Source: Thalassospiraceae bacterium (GTDB taxonomy: Bacteria; Pseudomonadota; Alphaproteobacteria; Rhodospirillales; Magnetovibrionaceae). Taken from it: a stretch of DNA of 7,906 nucleotides. Where the stretch lies: NCBI GenBank assembly GCA_030637205.1, contig DAOVVL010000076.1, forward strand, positions 1-7,906, written 5' to 3'. The notes under the pieces were generated by a model. That model ran no database searches, was not told the origin of the DNA, and saw nothing but the letters and a program-made list of their open reading frames with translations. A program made the translations under genes and the position numbers. The number at the start of each line of letters is the position of its first letter. Within the stretch, counting starts at the first letter, position 1. Positions 1-6,485 of the stretch are shown here, in pieces.

Positions 1-13
1 CGGTAAATGAACC

Positions 14-40
14 TTGAAACATGTGACTTACTCCTAGAAT
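14..40 (+). promoter_or_regulatory. Candidate sigma70-type promoter upstream of slt
   Basis: A -35-like TTGAAA (14-19) is followed after 15 bp by a -10-like TAGAAT (35-40). Each hexamer differs from the consensus at one position, but the spacer is shorter than the usual 16-18 bp. Transcription would start near 47, giving a leader of about 180 nt before the slt start codon. The 16-bp palindrome at 52-67 would lie just downstream of the start point. This is inferred from hexamers alone, and other promoters may lie to the left of the window. Confidence 0.3.
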
Positions 41-51
41 TATCGGCGCAA

Positions 52-67
52 TGCTTGAATTCAAGCA
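52..67. repeat. Perfect 16-bp palindrome, possible operator
   Basis: TGCTTGAATTCAAGCA reads identically on both strands, with no central spacer and no mismatch. It lies in the leader upstream of the lytic transglycosylase gene, just after a candidate promoter. A perfect dyad of this length in non-coding DNA is typical of a binding site for a dimeric regulator. A hairpin function is less likely because there is no room for a loop without opening the central base pairs, and no T-run follows on either side. No specific regulator can be named. Confidence 0.5.
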
Positions 68-228
68 CCGGAACCCGGACATTACCCTTTAACGTGGCCG
101 CCCGTAAAGCATGGGTTCGAGCGGGTGGCGCGCGGCGCGCCTCGCGCATGGCAAGCGACAGGCCCGGTGGGGGGAAACTTGTGGTCACGGCTGCAAAACA
201 GTAGGTTTTGGAGGTTAAGAGAGGGTCA

Positions 229-2364
229 ATGAACATCCCCACGAACCAGGCGCCCAACCCCTGCTCGCGTCCCCGGCGCATGTGGACGCGCACCCTAGTT
301 CTGGGCGCTTTACTGGGATTTGGCGCCATCGTCATGGCCCCGGCCCTGGCCGCCACCCGCGCGCTGCCGGTGCCGGTCTTGAAGCCCACGCCGCCCAGCG
401 CCACGTCTAACAAAACCCAAGCCCAAAGCACCAGCCAGTTACTCACGCCCCAGGACCGCGAGCGCGCCAAATCGGCCTTCAAATGGCTGGAAAAAAGCAA
501 GTGGAAGGAAAGCCGCAAGTTCATCCGCCAGATCAAGGATCCTTTGGTGAAAGATCTTCTCGATTGGCACTATATACGCCAGCGCGGCACCCCCGCCGGA
601 TTTGAAGATGTGACCCGCATGTTGAACGCGCGCCCCGACTGGCCATCGCGCCAACAGCTTTTGCGCCACGCCGAAGAAACCATGCCCGCCATTTGGACGC
701 CCGAACAGGTGCTGGCATTTATTGCAGACACCGGCGGCCCGGCATCGACCATGGGCCAGGTGCGCAACAGTGAAGCGTTGTTGAAATCAGGTTTTGACGA
801 AGCCGCCACACTTGCCCTTCAGGCCATCTGGGTCACGGGCAACTTCACCAAATCTCAGGAAAAAGCATTTTACCGCCGTCACAAAAAACGCCTGACCAAG
901 GAAAGCCATCTGCAACGGCTCGACCGCCTGATCTGGGCCGGGCGCACGTGGCCGGCCAAGCGCCAGTATTGGCGCGTTAGCAAAGACCAGCGCAAACTGG
1001 CCATTGCGCGCATCTGGCTGATGAAACGCGAAGGCAATGTCGATACCGCGATCAAGGAAGTTCCCAGCGAGCTTAAAAACGATGACCGCCTGATTTACGA
1101 ACGCCTGCGCTGGCGACGGCGCAAGGGGCGGCTTGATGGCTGCATTGAATTGTTGGATCAACTGCACGTTTTGGCGCCGCATTTTATTGCGCATCCTGAA
1201 AAATGGTGGATCGAACGCGCCTATCTGGCGCGGCTCGCATTACAAAAAGGCCGCATTGAAGATGCCTACAAGATTGTCTCGCGCCATGGTTTGCCGCCTG
1301 CAAGTGCCGCCGAATTTTCCGAAGCCGAATGGATGGCGGGCTGGATACAGTTAAGCTTCTTAGGCGATCCCAAAAAAGCCTACGGCCACTTTCAAAATAT
1401 GCTGAACGTGGTGCGCTATCCCGTCAGCGTTGCGCGCGGTGCCTATTGGAGCGCACGCGCATCTGAGCAAGCAGGCGATAGCGGCTCGGCGGCCAAATGG
1501 TATGGCCAGGCGGCCCAACACCTGACCACCTATTACGGGCAGTTGGCCGCACAAAACCTCAACGAAGATAAACAAACCCAACCCCAGCCGCTGACCCAGG
1601 CCCCGGTCATCAGCACCGATATTCGCATTAAGCTGAATGCCCACCCCTTAACGCAAGCGGTGCTGGCGTTGCACGAACTGGGCGAACAAAAACGCATGCG
1701 CCCGTTTATTCTGGCACTGGCCGATATGTATAGCGAAGACGGCTGGAAGCGCGCCGTATCAAGGCTGGCCAGAAACATCGGGCGCGTCGATCTCAGCCTT
1801 TCGATTGCCAAAAAAGAACACCGCCAAGGCGCCCTGTTGACCGATGCCGCCTACCCCGAAGTTAACCTTCCCAAACCGCGTAACGGCGCGAAAATTGAAA
1901 CGCCGCTGGTGCTGGCGATGATCCGTCAGGAAAGTGCCTTTTATCCCGGTGCCAAAAGCCACGCCAACGCGCGCGGCCTGATGCAGATCATGCCGGCGAC
2001 GGCGAAAAAGGTTGCGCGGTCTGTGAACCTGAGCTATTCGCGCGACAGACTAATTGACGATCCATCATACAACATGGTGATCGGGCAAAACTATATGGCG
2101 TCATTGATCCGCAACTATAAAGGCTCATACGTGTTGGCGCTTTCGGCTTATAACGCCGGACCCGGGCGCGCCAGCCGATGGATGCGCCAAAACGGCGATC
2201 CCAGAAAAGCCGACGTCGACATCGTCAACTGGGTGGAAATGATCCCCATTCGCGAAACCCGCGACTATGTTCAACGGGTGATCGGAAACCTCAAGGTCTA
2301 TCGCCGCCAGATGGGCGATGCCAGCCATGCCCTGCAAATTGAAACCGCATCACGCAAACCATGA
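229..2364 (+). CDS. slt: Soluble-type lytic murein transglycosylase (Slt-like)
   Basis: Exported enzyme of 711 aa expected to cleave the MurNAc-GlcNAc bond of peptidoglycan in the periplasm, leaving 1,6-anhydro-MurNAc ends. Residues 1-41 form a signal peptide: an Arg-rich N-region, a hydrophobic core (about 23-38), and an APALA-type cleavage site before A42. A long alpha-helical region (about 65-520) matches the superhelical part of the Slt70 family. The C-terminal SLT domain (about 555-690) has RQESAF with presumed catalytic E568, GLMQIMP (583-589) and AYNAG (640-644), the classic family motifs. Length is slightly above E. coli Slt70. ATG 229 is preferred over in-frame TTG 208 because GAGAGG (219-224) precedes it; a later ATG at 280 would also keep the signal peptide. 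Its stop is 12 bp before the dehydratase gene, so the two are probably co-transcribed. Confidence 0.93.
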   Translation: MNIPTNQAPNPCSRPRRMWTRTLVLGALLGFGAIVMAPALAATRALPVPVLKPTPPSATSNKTQAQSTSQLLTPQDRERAKSAFKWLEKSKWKESRKFIRQIKDPLVKDLLDWHYIRQRGTPAGFEDVTRMLNARPDWPSRQQLLRHAEETMPAIWTPEQVLAFIADTGGPASTMGQVRNSEALLKSGFDEAATLALQAIWVTGNFTKSQEKAFYRRHKKRLTKESHLQRLDRLIWAGRTWPAKRQYWRVSKDQRKLAIARIWLMKREGNVDTAIKEVPSELKNDDRLIYERLRWRRRKGRLDGCIELLDQLHVLAPHFIAHPEKWWIERAYLARLALQKGRIEDAYKIVSRHGLPPASAAEFSEAEWMAGWIQLSFLGDPKKAYGHFQNMLNVVRYPVSVARGAYWSARASEQAGDSGSAAKWYGQAAQHLTTYYGQLAAQNLNEDKQTQPQPLTQAPVISTDIRIKLNAHPLTQAVLALHELGEQKRMRPFILALADMYSEDGWKRAVSRLARNIGRVDLSLSIAKKEHRQGALLTDAAYPEVNLPKPRNGAKIETPLVLAMIRQESAFYPGAKSHANARGLMQIMPATAKKVARSVNLSYSRDRLIDDPSYNMVIGQNYMASLIRNYKGSYVLALSAYNAGPGRASRWMRQNGDPRKADVDIVNWVEMIPIRETRDYVQRVIGNLKVYRRQMGDASHALQIETASRKP

Positions 2365-2376
2365 GAACCGTTGAAT

Positions 2377-3378
2377 ATGCGCGTCAGCTTTAGCGAAACA
2401 GACATCCCCCTTCCCGTCTATGCAGACATTATCTCTGCGGCCAAGCGCCTGAAGGGCAAAGCGCGGCGCACTCCGCTGTTGGAAAGCAAGCTTTTGAACG
2501 ATCAACTGGGTGGGCGCTTGCTAATCAAGCCCGAATGTTTGCAGCTGGGCGGCGCGTTCAAGTTTCGCGGCGCCTATAACGCCATCGAACAACTGGTCCA
2601 GCACGGCGCCAGCGGAGTGGCTGCATATTCCAGCGGCAATCACGCCCAGGGCGTGGCGCTGGCGGCGTCCATGTTGGGCGTCGAGGCCGTGATCGTCATG
2701 CCCAAGGATGCGCCCAAGGCAAAGATTGAAAATACCCGTGGGTTTGGCGCCGAAGTGGTTTTGTATGATCGTTATTTTGAGGTACGCGAGGAGATCGGTG
2801 AAAAAATTGCCACTGAACGCGGCCTTGAACTGGTGCGCCCGTACGACAATGCAGACGTCATCGCCGGCCAAGGCACGGTGGGGCTGGAAATCATTGAAGA
2901 CGTAAAAGAAATGGGCTTGGCGCTGGACGCCGTGGTGGCGCCGGTGGGCGGTGGCGGGCTGGTCGCGGGAATGGCACTGGCGATGGGCAAACTTTCACCC
3001 AGGACACAAATCTGGGGCGTTGAACCACAGGGTTTTGATGATACCCGCCTATCCATCAAATCCGGTGCGCGGATGCCTCATGGTGAAGGTGAAAGTTCAA
3101 TTTGTGACTCACTTCTGGCAAATATCCCCGGTGAACTGACGTTCGCGCTTAACCACGAACTGTTACACGATATCGTCACTGTTAGCGATCAAGAAGTGCT
3201 TCACGCCATGCATCACGCGTTTCATTATTTAAAGGTGGTCTCAGAACCCGGCGGCGCAACCGCACTGGCTGCGGTGTTGGCGGGTAAGGTTCAATTAAAG
3301 GGAAAAACCGTTTGCGCCGTAATTTCCGGCGGCAATGTAGACGGGGAAATATTCAAACGCGCACTTGAAAGCAGTTGA
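2377..3378 (+). CDS. PLP-dependent threonine/serine dehydratase
   Basis: A fold-type II PLP enzyme of 333 aa, expected to deaminate L-threonine to 2-oxobutanoate and/or L-serine to pyruvate in the cytoplasm. The motif GAFKFRGAYN holds the presumed Schiff-base lysine K62. SSGNHAQG (about 85-92) is the substrate-binding Asn loop, VGGGG (190-194) is the PLP phosphate loop, and SGGN (317-320) is the C-terminal cofactor-contact motif. There is no C-terminal ACT domain, so it resembles the shorter catabolic or serine-racemase-like members rather than isoleucine-regulated IlvA. Substrate cannot be set from sequence: hydroxyaspartate dehydratase or serine racemase activity is possible. ATG 2377 is chosen over TTG 2371 because GAGAA (2363-2367) is better spaced for it. 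The 12-bp gap after slt suggests translational coupling. The 3' end faces the hemerythrin-like gene across 15 bp with no visible terminator. Confidence 0.9.
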   Translation: MRVSFSETDIPLPVYADIISAAKRLKGKARRTPLLESKLLNDQLGGRLLIKPECLQLGGAFKFRGAYNAIEQLVQHGASGVAAYSSGNHAQGVALAASMLGVEAVIVMPKDAPKAKIENTRGFGAEVVLYDRYFEVREEIGEKIATERGLELVRPYDNADVIAGQGTVGLEIIEDVKEMGLALDAVVAPVGGGGLVAGMALAMGKLSPRTQIWGVEPQGFDDTRLSIKSGARMPHGEGESSICDSLLANIPGELTFALNHELLHDIVTVSDQEVLHAMHHAFHYLKVVSEPGGATALAAVLAGKVQLKGKTVCAVISGGNVDGEIFKRALESS

Positions 3379-3393
3379 TTGAATATCAAAAAG

Positions 3394-4101
3394 TCAGGTC
3401 GCAGCGTAGCCCTTAGCCATCAAAAAAGACTTGAATTCGACATCCGCCTTGATGGCGTCATCAAATAACAAGGAAATCATTTCCGACTGCAGGGTACATT
3501 TTTGCTTGTCGTCTTTTTGCAAGTCGTGCGTTGCTGAAATATATTTAGCAGCCCGGCCGCGCAATTGATCATGGAATTCCTTGTGGCGCTCTGCCTCGGG
3601 GAAACCAACATCAAGCAAAATTTGTTCTTCATTTTCAAAATGCTTGACCACCAAATCAAAAAACAACCTGATTTGCGTTTCAGCGGTTTCGTAATCGCCT
3701 TGTTCAATGCTTTCTGAAAAATGATTCAAGATGTTAATCAACTGGCGATGTTCATAATCAACCGTTGGATGCCCGGTTAACAATGAATTGGGCAGGCTTA
3801 AGGGGTTTTCACCTTTGACCGGGGAAACGTTGTTGGTGATTTCCTGATCGTGCATCCAGCGTCCCAGTTTTCTGGAAACGCCAGCTAAATCCGGATCAGA
3901 ATTCATAACCGCCAGCGAAAACAGGCGGCCATGCATATGTGACGCACAGCAAATGCGTTTATCGGGCTGGCTTTCACACGCCGCATCATCACAAATGCCG
4001 ATCTCTTCCTGATAGGCATTCCATAAATTCAGGGCTTCATCAAATGAATTTGATTGAATGGCGTCAATGACTTTTTGTTCGTCCGAGTTCAAGTCTGGCA
4101 T
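3394..4101 (-). CDS. Hemerythrin-domain protein with Cys-containing N-terminal extension
   Basis: A 235-aa protein with a bacteriohemerythrin-like four-helix domain at about 108-228. Family members bind O2 at a di-iron site and serve in oxygen sensing, storage or delivery. Visible ligands are H118 (DYEH), H154 and E158 (HFENE), and H173 and H177 (HKEFH). The spacings (36, 4, 15, 4) match single-domain bacteriohemerythrins. The last motif, normally H-x4-D, reads D215-A-I-K-A-D220: the Asp is kept but the His is replaced by Asp. The N-terminal ~105 residues are not recognised and contain C37, C42, C51 and C52 plus H55 and H57. No signal peptide or membrane segment is visible, so it is probably cytoplasmic. 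The start is supported by AGGGTAA (4107-4113), 5 nt before the ATG. The gene looks more AT-rich than its neighbours, which may hint at separate ancestry. Hemerythrin-domain membership is firm; oxygen binding is uncertain. Confidence 0.85.
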   Translation of the reverse strand: MPDLNSDEQKVIDAIQSNSFDEALNLWNAYQEEIGICDDAACESQPDKRICCASHMHGRLFSLAVMNSDPDLAGVSRKLGRWMHDQEITNNVSPVKGENPLSLPNSLLTGHPTVDYEHRQLINILNHFSESIEQGDYETAETQIRLFFDLVVKHFENEEQILLDVGFPEAERHKEFHDQLRGRAAKYISATHDLQKDDKQKCTLQSEMISLLFDDAIKADVEFKSFLMAKGYAAT

Positions 4102-4126
4102 GGCGCTTACCCTGTAAATCGAACTG

Positions 4127-4135
4127 ATGATAGCA
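4127..4135 (-). promoter_or_regulatory. Candidate extended -10 promoter of the hemerythrin-like gene
   Basis: On the minus strand TGC directly precedes TATCAT (4127-4132), forming an extended -10 element. Transcription would start near 4120, about 19 nt before the ATG and just upstream of the ribosome-binding sequence. No good -35 is seen, because that region falls in the bactofilin terminator. The small space between terminator and gene (46 bp) leaves little room for another promoter. Confidence 0.4.
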
Positions 4136-4147
4136 CAATTACACGAA

Positions 4148-4184
4148 TAAATAAGACCCCCTGAATGTCAGGGGGCCTTATTTA
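4148..4184 (-). terminator. Rho-independent terminator of the M23-bactofilin operon
   Basis: A 17-bp stem with a 3-nt loop (4165-4167) has a core of CCCCCTGA paired with TCAGGGGG. On the minus strand the whole stem pairs, with one G-U wobble at 4156/4176, and it is followed by a U-rich stretch (UCUUAUUUAUU). On the plus strand the same position would be an A-C mismatch, so the sequence favours minus-strand termination. It lies 25 bp after the bactofilin stop and 46 bp before the hemerythrin-like gene, separating the two transcription units. Confidence 0.88.
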
Positions 4185-4209
4185 ATTGATTTAACAAGCT
4201 CAGTTGCGC

Positions 4210-4782
4210 TTAGGTTGCTCGGACTGTCTTTTTATCAACCGGGGGTGTTACCGGTTTGACCGCGCCCGCGTTAGCGGCGGTTGTTGCCTGGGCTGTCGGG
4301 GCTGTCGCTTTTACCTGTGCAGAAGCTTGGGCCGCTGATTGTGCAGAAGGTTGGCCAGTCTTGTTGACCACCAGGTTTACACGCTCATCCGAAACTGCCG
4401 GAGCCGGTTCGTTCATGCGTGTGATGTGGCCTTCGATGAATGCGCCTTCATCAATAGAAAGGTTTTCATGCAAGACATCGCCAACCACATGCGCGGTCTT
4501 GGCCAGATGTACAGTCTTGGCCTTGATCGTTCCGTAGACACTGCCGTGGATGCGAATGGTATTGGCAAAAATTTCACCGGTAATCTTGGCGCTTGTACCG
4601 ACTAACAAAACATTGCTTTTGATGTCGCCGATAACTTCGCCATCAATTTGGACTTCGCCTTCACTGACGATATCGCCGGTGACGACCAGGTCGGCACTCA
4701 TGATCGAGGGCACGGACGGTTTTACCACCGGGGTGCCATCGGCATTGTTTTGCGAATTTCCCTTTTTACTCTTGGAAAACAT
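4210..4782 (-). CDS. bacA: Bactofilin family cytoskeletal protein
   Basis: A 190-aa protein with the bactofilin (DUF583) beta-helix core at about 28-124. Short repeating strands rich in V, I and G are spaced along it, for example the GDI, GEV, GDI, GEI and GTI turns. Bactofilins polymerise without nucleotide into filaments that act as membrane-associated scaffolds for cell-wall enzymes. The basic N-terminus (MFSKSKKG) and flexible stretch to about 27 are typical. The C-terminal tail (about 125-190) is low-complexity, rich in Ala, Gln, Thr and Pro, ending in a basic segment. The ATG is preceded by AGG within the 3' end of the M23 gene, and the two frames overlap by 17 bp, implying co-transcription and coupled translation. 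A terminator follows the stop. The symbol bacA is by family analogy (it is not the undecaprenyl-pyrophosphate phosphatase also called BacA). Confidence 0.93.
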   Translation of the reverse strand: MFSKSKKGNSQNNADGTPVVKPSVPSIMSADLVVTGDIVSEGEVQIDGEVIGDIKSNVLLVGTSAKITGEIFANTIRIHGSVYGTIKAKTVHLAKTAHVVGDVLHENLSIDEGAFIEGHITRMNEPAPAVSDERVNLVVNKTGQPSAQSAAQASAQVKATAPTAQATTAANAGAVKPVTPPVDKKTVRAT

Positions 4783-6082
4783 AACGACCTGCCTTGATAA
4801 ATTTCAATGGGCTGATGCCCTTATCGCGAAACAGCACTTCGTAGTGAAGGTGCCTGCCGGTGCTGCGTCCGGTGCTGCCAATTAATGCCAGTTTATCGCC
4901 AAAAGCGACGTCTTGTCCCTTTTTTACCAGAATCTTGCTCAAATGACCATATCTGGTCCTGATTCCGGCCCCGTGGTCGACTTCAACCAGTTTGCCAAAA
5001 TTACCCTTCCAGCCTGCAAAAATGACCTTCCCCGGTGCGGTGGCATAGGCCGGCGCGCGAGGCGTGCTGCCCATATCAAGCCCGTAATGCATGCTCCACT
5101 TCCGGTTCACCGGATCGCGGCGCTTGCCAAAGGTGGACGTGATGTAATACGCGCTGAGCGGCGGGGCCATCGGCATTTTGCGCAATACAGACTGAAGCGA
5201 TTCAGAATACGACAGGCGATTTTCAAGATTGTTCAGCTTGGTCGTCAAACGTCCCGCCGGGCGACCATCGGGTTTGATTTCGATAAACGGCCCGCCCTGA
5301 CCTGCAATCAGGCCGTCGTCGCCCGCCATCAAGTCGTTGACATCCAGTCCGGCAATTTCGATCAGGCGTTCCATATTGGAAATCTGGCCTTCGGTCTGTT
5401 GCGCCAGACGGTCAACCGTGTTGTTTTCTTTTTCTTCGAGATTGACCAGCTTGTTTTCAAGCACCTTGATATCGCGGCGCATCTGGGTGCTTTCCAGCAT
5501 CGCTGAATTGCGTTCGGTCAAAGCCGCCTGAAGGTCGGACTCGATGGAATTCAGGTCATCCTTGATGGAAAAATTCTTCTGTGCCAACGACTGTACCTTG
5601 TGTTCCACATCGGAAAGCTTGCTTTCCATGGCGGTGCGCGTCGATTCAACTTCAGCACGGGCCTGGCGCGAATTTTTTAAAGAAGCCAGACCTTCCTGCA
5701 ATTTGCTGTTTTGGCCAGCAAGCGACAGCATCATGGTGTGGTTTTCTTCAAGGTCGCGAAGAATGCCGGAAAACTTTTTCTGATAATCTGCGACTTCGCT
5801 AAGCAGGCTGCGATAGGCAACACGAACGTCCGCGATTTGGGTATCCTTGGCGACCAGTTCGCGTTCGTGCAACATCACGCTGATGGACGAAAACGTCACC
5901 CACGACACAACCGCAAGACTGACCAGCGCCACCCCACCCTGAAAACGATGGGTCAGGTTCAGGCACTTGATGTTGCCTTCAGAACGAAAAACGATTTGGC
6001 GGAAAGGAAACAGCACGCGCAGCCGTTCGTCGACATGCGCGATTGTCTGCTTGATGGCTTCTGAATTCCCCACTTTACGCAT
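4766..6082 (-). CDS. lmdC: Membrane-anchored M23 metallopeptidase with coiled coil (LmdC-like)
   Basis: A 438-aa protein that probably cleaves peptide cross-links of peptidoglycan in the periplasm. From ATG 6082: a cytoplasmic N-terminal stretch (1-47) with RQIVFRSEG (28-36), a transmembrane segment (about 49-71), a long coiled coil (about 74-244), and a C-terminal LytM/M23 domain (about 310-430). The Zn motifs are intact: H332 and D336 (HYGLD), H380 (GHLS), and H411 and H413 (HLH). The layout and bactofilin partner match LmdC of the BacA-LmdC module; the symbol is by analogy. An in-frame GTG at 6145 would add 21 residues. I reject it because that stretch uses AGA, AGG, CGA and CGG arginine codons unlike the rest, no ribosome-binding sequence precedes it, and a candidate promoter puts the transcript start near 6145. 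GGGAGAG (6094-6100) precedes ATG 6082, though 11 nt away. Confidence 0.9.
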   Translation of the reverse strand: MRKVGNSEAIKQTIAHVDERLRVLFPFRQIVFRSEGNIKCLNLTHRFQGGVALVSLAVVSWVTFSSISVMLHERELVAKDTQIADVRVAYRSLLSEVADYQKKFSGILRDLEENHTMMLSLAGQNSKLQEGLASLKNSRQARAEVESTRTAMESKLSDVEHKVQSLAQKNFSIKDDLNSIESDLQAALTERNSAMLESTQMRRDIKVLENKLVNLEEKENNTVDRLAQQTEGQISNMERLIEIAGLDVNDLMAGDDGLIAGQGGPFIEIKPDGRPAGRLTTKLNNLENRLSYSESLQSVLRKMPMAPPLSAYYITSTFGKRRDPVNRKWSMHYGLDMGSTPRAPAYATAPGKVIFAGWKGNFGKLVEVDHGAGIRTRYGHLSKILVKKGQDVAFGDKLALIGSTGRSTGRHLHYEVLFRDKGISPLKFIKAGRYVFQE

Positions 6083-6151
6083 CCTTGACCGATCTCTCCC
6101 ATTTCGCGCATTTTTTGCGCCGGCAGCACCTTTTTTGGCTGCCACGTTTTT

Positions 6152-6160
6152 GTTATATCA
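6152..6160 (-). promoter_or_regulatory. Candidate extended -10 promoter of the M23-bactofilin operon
   Basis: On the minus strand TGA precedes TATAAC (6152-6157), a near-consensus extended -10. The expected start point is near 6145, giving a leader of about 60 nt before ATG 6082. The -35 region is poor, which extended -10 promoters tolerate. A GAATC (GANTC) site lies at 6174-6178, at about the -35 position. Confidence 0.45.
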
Positions 6161-6409
6161 TCTGGAACCACGGGAATCTGTAACACAAATCACAGTGCAA
6201 CCACCATGTTGGCATCACAAATTGGGGATAACCGGGCCCATCAACAGCACTTCCCTTTGATTTCAACGCCCTGAACGCCTTGTATCTACCAATTTTTTAT
6301 AAAAGGCGCTTTTGTCCTGCAGGTCGCACTAAGGGACTGATTTAGAGCCAAAAAGTAGCCTCTCAGGGGTGCCCACGCAAGTCAATTTCAGGTGATGACG
6401 CTTTGGTCG

Positions 6410-6438
6410 TTCACAGAAGCTGTCCGTGGCGTTATGAT
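6410..6438 (+). promoter_or_regulatory. Candidate sigma70-type promoter of pgpA-pncC
   Basis: TTCACA (6410-6415) and TATGAT (6433-6438) each match the consensus at five of six positions and are separated by an ideal 17 bp. The predicted transcript start near 6445 gives a leader of about 40 nt before the pgpA ATG. This is the best-formed promoter in the window, but it rests on hexamer matching alone. Confidence 0.5.
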
Positions 6439-6485
6439 TGGCGTCGAAGTCATTGGATCACAACAATAATTCCGGTTGAGTACGC

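Larger units (their letters stand above)
6146..6485. other. Divergent intergenic region
   Basis: This stretch lies between the M23 gene leader and pgpA. It contains the minus-strand extended -10 at 6152-6160 and a good plus-strand promoter at 6410-6438. Smaller structures seen are a weak dyad CAAC-N6-GTTG (about 6198-6211), two copies of CACAAAT (6184-6190 and 6216-6222), an AT-rich run ending in TTTTTTATAAAA (6293-6304), and AAAAG-GCG-CTTTT just after it. None of these amounts to a recognised RNA, riboswitch or terminator. I see no convincing gene here, and about 6225-6400 remains unexplained. Confidence 0.6.

Noticed and set aside
7..204. 65-aa plus-strand open frame upstream of slt
   Set aside because: It spans the palindrome and candidate promoter, has no ribosome-binding sequence, no family resemblance and an unnatural composition; treated as non-coding.
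3375..3389. TTGAT/ATCAA hairpin after the dehydratase gene as terminator
   Set aside because: Only 5 AT-rich pairs and no T-run after it on the plus strand.
4182..4194. TTAA-N5-TTAA resembling a CtrA box
   Set aside because: The CtrA full site needs a 7-bp spacer, and this copy lies downstream of the bactofilin gene beside its terminator.
4913..5506. 197-aa plus-strand frame opposite the M23 peptidase
   Set aside because: It is antisense to a gene with intact catalytic motifs. Its Arg/Phe/Gln-rich composition is typical of the opposite strand of a coiled-coil gene.
6395..6469. 24-aa small frame (starts MTLWSFTEAV) before pgpA
   Set aside because: It begins upstream of the predicted pgpA transcript start, overlaps the promoter hexamers, and has no properly spaced ribosome-binding site.
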